DNA of 64,000 bases from Blastocatellia bacterium (lineage in GTDB: Bacteria > Acidobacteriota > Blastocatellia > UBA7656 > JADIYM01): contig JADIYM010000001.1 of NCBI GenBank assembly GCA_016705245.1, forward strand, positions 372,001 to 436,000, given 5' to 3'. Made by a program: the position numbers and the translations under genes. The notes below the pieces were generated by a model. That model saw only the letters and a program-made list of their open reading frames with translations. It was not told the origin of the DNA and made no database searches. This document shows positions 60,869-64,000 of this stretch, piece by piece (the first letter of the stretch is position 1; each line of letters starts with the position of its first letter).

Positions 60869-62302
60869 TCAGTGTCCGGCCTTTGCCTGCCAGTTCGTGT
60901 GCACCGCGGGGGCGCCCGGCTTGTCGACCCGCTCGTAGGTGTGCGCGCCGAAGTAGTCGCGCTGTGCCTGCGTCAGGTTTGCCGGGAGGTTGGCCGCACG
61001 GTAGCTGTCGAAGTAGGCAAGGCTCGCCGACATCGCGAGCGTCGGAACGCCCAGGGTCTGAGCCGTCGTCACTGCCGTGCGCCACTTCGCCTGCGACGCA
61101 CTCACCCACGACTTGAAGTACGGATCCACGAGCAGATTCGGCAGGTCCGGCCGGGCCAGATAGGCCTGCTTGATCTTGTCGAGGAACTGGGCGCGGATGA
61201 TGCAGCCGCCCTTCCAGATTCGCGAGAGCTCACCCAGGTCGATGCCCCACTTGTTGACGTTCGAACCCTCGCGGATGAGGTTCATGCCCTGGGCGTACGA
61301 CGTGATCTTCGAGGCATAGAGCGCCGCACGAATGGCATCGATGAGTTCCTTCTTGTCGCCGGTGTACTTGGCGGTCGGTCCCTCGATCTCCTTGCTCGCC
61401 GCGACGCGCTCGGCCTTGTCGCGCGAAATGAAGCGCGCTTCGATGGCCGAATTCATCGTCGGGATCGGCACGCCGAGGTCGAGGCCGACCTGCGACGTCC
61501 AGCGGCCCGTGCCCTTCTGGCCGGCGGTGTCGAGGATCATGTCGACGAGCGGGTTGCCGGTCTCGTCGTCCTTCACGCTGAGCACCTTCGCCGTGACTTC
61601 GATGAGGAACGAGTTGAGCTCGCCCTCGTTCCACTCGTTGAAGATGTCCGCCATTTCCTGCGCGCCAAGGCCGAGGCCGTTGCGCATGATGTCGTACGCC
61701 TCGGCAATGAGCTGCATGTCGCCGTATTCGATGCCGTTGTGGATCATCTTGACGAAATGGCCGGCGCCGTCGGGACCGCAGTGCGTGACACACGCGCCGT
61801 CCTCGGTCTTTGCCGCCACCGCCTCGAAGATCTCGCGGACGATCTCGTAGGCTTCCTTCTTGCCGCCGGGCATGAGGCTCGGTCCCCAAAGGGCGCCTTC
61901 CTCACCGCCCGACACGCCGGAACCGACGAAGTGAAGTCCCTCTTCGGTCAGCGCCGCGTCACGCCGCTTCGTGTCTTCGTACCACGAGTTGCCGCCGTCG
62001 ATGAGCACATCGCCCTTGTCGAGGTGCGGTTTCATCTGGTCGATGGTCCAGTCGACCGCCTCGCCCGCTTTCACGAGCATCATGATGCGTCTCGGTCGTT
62101 CCATGGCCGCCGCCAGTTCCGCTGGCGAATGCGCGCCAACCACGTTCTTGCCGGCGCCTCGCCCATTCACGAATGCATCAACTGCTTCGGCTCGCCGATT
62201 CCAGACGGCGATCGGAAAACCGTTTCGCTCCACGTTGAGCGCCAGGTTCTCGCCCATCACGCCAAGCCCAATCATCGCAAACTTCGCTTTGCCTTCTGAC
62301 AT
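60869..62302 (-). CDS. gnd: 6-phosphogluconate dehydrogenase (decarboxylating)
   Basis: A 477-residue enzyme. The cofactor motif AMIGLGVMGENLALNVERNG, the substrate motif GSGVSGGEEGALWGPSLMPG, KMIHNGIEYGDMQLIAEAYD and the C-terminal RDYFGAHTYERVD are all present. It converts 6-phosphogluconate to ribulose 5-phosphate with reduction of NAD(P). The ATG at 62302 has GAGGA upstream. First gene of the sugar-catabolic group. Confidence 0.96.
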   Translation of the reverse strand: MSEGKAKFAMIGLGVMGENLALNVERNGFPIAVWNRRAEAVDAFVNGRGAGKNVVGAHSPAELAAAMERPRRIMMLVKAGEAVDWTIDQMKPHLDKGDVLIDGGNSWYEDTKRRDAALTEEGLHFVGSGVSGGEEGALWGPSLMPGGKKEAYEIVREIFEAVAAKTEDGACVTHCGPDGAGHFVKMIHNGIEYGDMQLIAEAYDIMRNGLGLGAQEMADIFNEWNEGELNSFLIEVTAKVLSVKDDETGNPLVDMILDTAGQKGTGRWTSQVGLDLGVPIPTMNSAIEARFISRDKAERVAASKEIEGPTAKYTGDKKELIDAIRAALYASKITSYAQGMNLIREGSNVNKWGIDLGELSRIWKGGCIIRAQFLDKIKQAYLARPDLPNLLVDPYFKSWVSASQAKWRTAVTTAQTLGVPTLAMSASLAYFDSYRAANLPANLTQAQRDYFGAHTYERVDKPGAPAVHTNWQAKAGH

Positions 62303-62385
62303 TGTTTTATTCCTCACTGACGGCGAAGACACGAACGACACGGGACGAAAGGGGGCTCGTTACCCGTGCCGTTTCGGTCAATCGA

Positions 62386-64000
62386 TCAAGCTGCGCGACG
62401 ATCGACTCCCTGCCGGCGGCGCCGGCGAAGGAGAAGCCCCATTGGCAGCAGAAGCGGGAGAAAGTCGTAAGCGGTACCCGACGGCACGGTCTTGCGTGCC
62501 GGGGCGCCCTCGGCTGGGACCGCGGCTTGCGGCTCCGGATCCTCGGGCATGACGCCGGCACTCTGCGCCGGGCCTGGCGGTGTGTCGCTCACGGTGTAGA
62601 AGCGCCCCGATATCGAACTGATGAAGAGCCGCCGCATCTCGGCGAGGTTGAATGGCCGTGCGCCGCGCCGTCCGAAGACGGTCAGCTGGTTGCCGCTTTC
62701 GTCGACGGCACGGTCTCGGTCAAGGCCCTCCGAGATATTGACGGCTGGTCCTCGCGTCTTCTTCGTCGCGATCAAGCGCGGAGTCAGCGGAGGCGCGTAG
62801 CCATAAATGCCCGGCGTATCCTCGGTCGACGTGAGCTGAACGATCCGGAGACCGTTCTTTCCGTCGGCGACGTACGCAAAGGTGCTGTTGTTCGTCATCG
62901 CGATTTTGACGTCGCGCGAATCGTTCATCGCCCCGTCGGCATTGAAGAAGAGTCCCGGCATCCACGAGGGCGCTGCGGGCTTAGTCGGCGTTTCGATGTC
63001 GACGATCGCCATGCCCTGCGACCCTGCCGCGATGAACGCGTAGGTTCGAGAGATATAGACGCTCTTCGCATCTGCGATACGGACGACCGCATCCTCGACG
63101 AGCTGCGGATCGTTCGGGTCCGTCAGGTCCACCACCCGCAGTCCGTCTGCGCACGTCACGAAGGCGTAGCGGAACTGGATGGCCACCGACGTCGGCGATC
63201 GGATCGGCAGGACCTTGATGACCTTCGGATCCGGCCGCAGCGTGGCGTCGTAACGGGCGATGTCGAGAATCACGAGCCCCTTGTCGGTGCACATGTACGC
63301 GTACTGGCCCGCGAGAATGATGTTCGTGGCGCCGTCGAGCACGCCATCAGGGTTGAAGTGATCCTTCCCGTCGGCGAACTCCTGGCGATGGAGGAAGTTG
63401 TTCTCGGGGTCGCCGTCGAGCAGGGTTGCCGCGACGGTCATCACGAGGCCTTCCTTCTTGTCCGAAATGTAGAGGAACGCGTACAGCGGGTGGATCGGCT
63501 GCGGGTCGTAACCCACTGCCGGCATCGGCTCGCCATTGATCCGAGCAAGTCGCATCTTGATGGCGTCCGCCGCATTCACGCGATAAACGGCTTCGCCGTT
63601 CTCCGCAAGGTGCTTGCGGTAGTGATGGCTTAGCGGCGTCTTCGTGATCTCGAGCAGGCTTGCGGTCGGATCGACGCCGAGGGTCGTCGGCGACGCAACT
63701 GCCGTCGCGTATTTCGTGTCGATGTTGAGCCGCTGGCCGATCGGAGACACGATCGACGACGAGATGCGCTGGGCAAACAGCTTGTCGTCGACGCGCGAGA
63801 CGTCGTAGACGCGCATGCCGCCGTCGCCGTTTGCGACGTAGATGTATTCACCGCGGAGCTGGAGGCTCAGCGATTCGTTCCCGATGCCAGGCCGGTGCGA
63901 GTAGGACTCAGTCAGCTTTCGCCCGTTCTTCTCGAACCGCTCGTACTCATCGGGGAAAGCCATCTTGTGCAGAGAGCTTCCAAAGACCGCCTGCGGCTCG
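62386..64000 (-). CDS. LVIVD-repeat beta-propeller protein, 5' end outside window
   Basis: At least 538 residues; the frame is open past the right edge, so the N-terminus is missing. Repeated strands such as GEYIYVANGDGGMRVYDVSR, YAYMCTDKGLVILDI, RYAFVTCADGLRVVDLTDPN, YAFIAAGSQGMAIVDI and FAYVADGKNGLRIVQL are LVIVD repeats that form a surface or periplasmic propeller. The C-terminus has a Pro/Ala-rich stretch, a hydrophobic run (FLPLLLPMGLLL) and an Arg cluster, a layout like a C-terminal sorting or anchoring signal. Function unknown. Confidence 0.85.
   Translation of the reverse strand, partial: EPQAVFGSSLHKMAFPDEYERFEKNGRKLTESYSHRPGIGNESLSLQLRGEYIYVANGDGGMRVYDVSRVDDKLFAQRISSSIVSPIGQRLNIDTKYATAVASPTTLGVDPTASLLEITKTPLSHHYRKHLAENGEAVYRVNAADAIKMRLARINGEPMPAVGYDPQPIHPLYAFLYISDKKEGLVMTVAATLLDGDPENNFLHRQEFADGKDHFNPDGVLDGATNIILAGQYAYMCTDKGLVILDIARYDATLRPDPKVIKVLPIRSPTSVAIQFRYAFVTCADGLRVVDLTDPNDPQLVEDAVVRIADAKSVYISRTYAFIAAGSQGMAIVDIETPTKPAAPSWMPGLFFNADGAMNDSRDVKIAMTNNSTFAYVADGKNGLRIVQLTSTEDTPGIYGYAPPLTPRLIATKKTRGPAVNISEGLDRDRAVDESGNQLTVFGRRGARPFNLAEMRRLFISSISGRFYTVSDTPPGPAQSAGVMPEDPEPQAAVPAEGAPARKTVPSGTAYDFLPLLLPMGLLLRRRRRQGVDRRAA

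Overview
The window is high-GC bacterial chromosome and has no rRNA or tRNA gene that I could recognise. Several traits point to an Acidobacteriota-type genome, perhaps the Vicinamibacteria/Thermoanaerobaculia side. These are two large Ser/Thr kinases with the same N-terminal leader (MTPER.QR), an ECF sigma factor overlapping one of them, a tricorn-like protease, an M61 peptidase, a DUF4139 protein, many multihaem cytochromes and a dense family of intergenic inverted repeats. The assignment comes from gene content and was not tested by phylogeny.

Layout. 1-5 kb: end of a carotenoid desaturase, a Clp-like probable pseudo-ATPase with a zinc-ribbon membrane protein, citrate synthase and a DinB protein. 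5-15 kb: a kinase/NB-ARC/TPR regulator, L-aspartate oxidase with an M61 peptidase, a DUF4139 protein, small membrane and TPR proteins, and the RNase P RNA gene (minus strand, about 14962-15394). 15.5-18 kb: an SCP2-like protein and a secreted protein with two HbpS/GlcG-like haem-binding domains. 18-31.3 kb: one long plus-strand electron-transfer locus. 31.4-38 kb: a sulfate-uptake divergon (sbp-cysT-cysW, an Rrf2 regulator, cysA) and a porin. 38-50 kb: an AOC/dirigent-like secreted protein, ECF sigma plus kinase/PEGA/SUMF1/hydrolase, a tricorn protease, a second DinB, a LysR divergon and a CsgG-like protein. 51-54 kb: small enzymes (DUF4287/DUF5655, two VOC, one GNAT) and repeat-rich DNA. 54-62.3 kb: a sugar-catabolic group of minus-strand genes (gnd, zwf, opcA, glk, GH63-type glycosidase). 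62.4-64 kb: an LVIVD beta-propeller protein cut by the window edge.

The most interesting region is 18.0-31.3 kb. It encodes two nonahaem and one tetrahaem c-type cytochromes, their System II assembly proteins (ResB, CcsA) and a membrane TPR protein. Next come three unusual fusions: cyclic-nucleotide-binding domains + four ferredoxin-type clusters + a five-helix cytochrome b-like membrane domain; a cytoplasmic FHA domain + TM helix + periplasmic heptahaem cytochrome; and a membrane ferredoxin fused to a YpdA/thioredoxin-reductase-like flavoprotein whose FAD-binding C-terminal motif has moved to the front (circular permutation). My inference is an NAD(P)H/quinone-to-periplasm electron conduit carrying its own second-messenger and phospho-threonine input domains.

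Four genes show single-base reading-frame breaks with intact coding on both sides (near 19.59, 27.26, 47.14 and 49.14 kb), and one TPR gene runs into an extreme G/C tract (25.26-25.42 kb). Some of these may be sequence errors rather than real mutations. At least thirteen intergenic inverted repeats of one look (CTCTGCG...CGCAGAG) punctuate the window.
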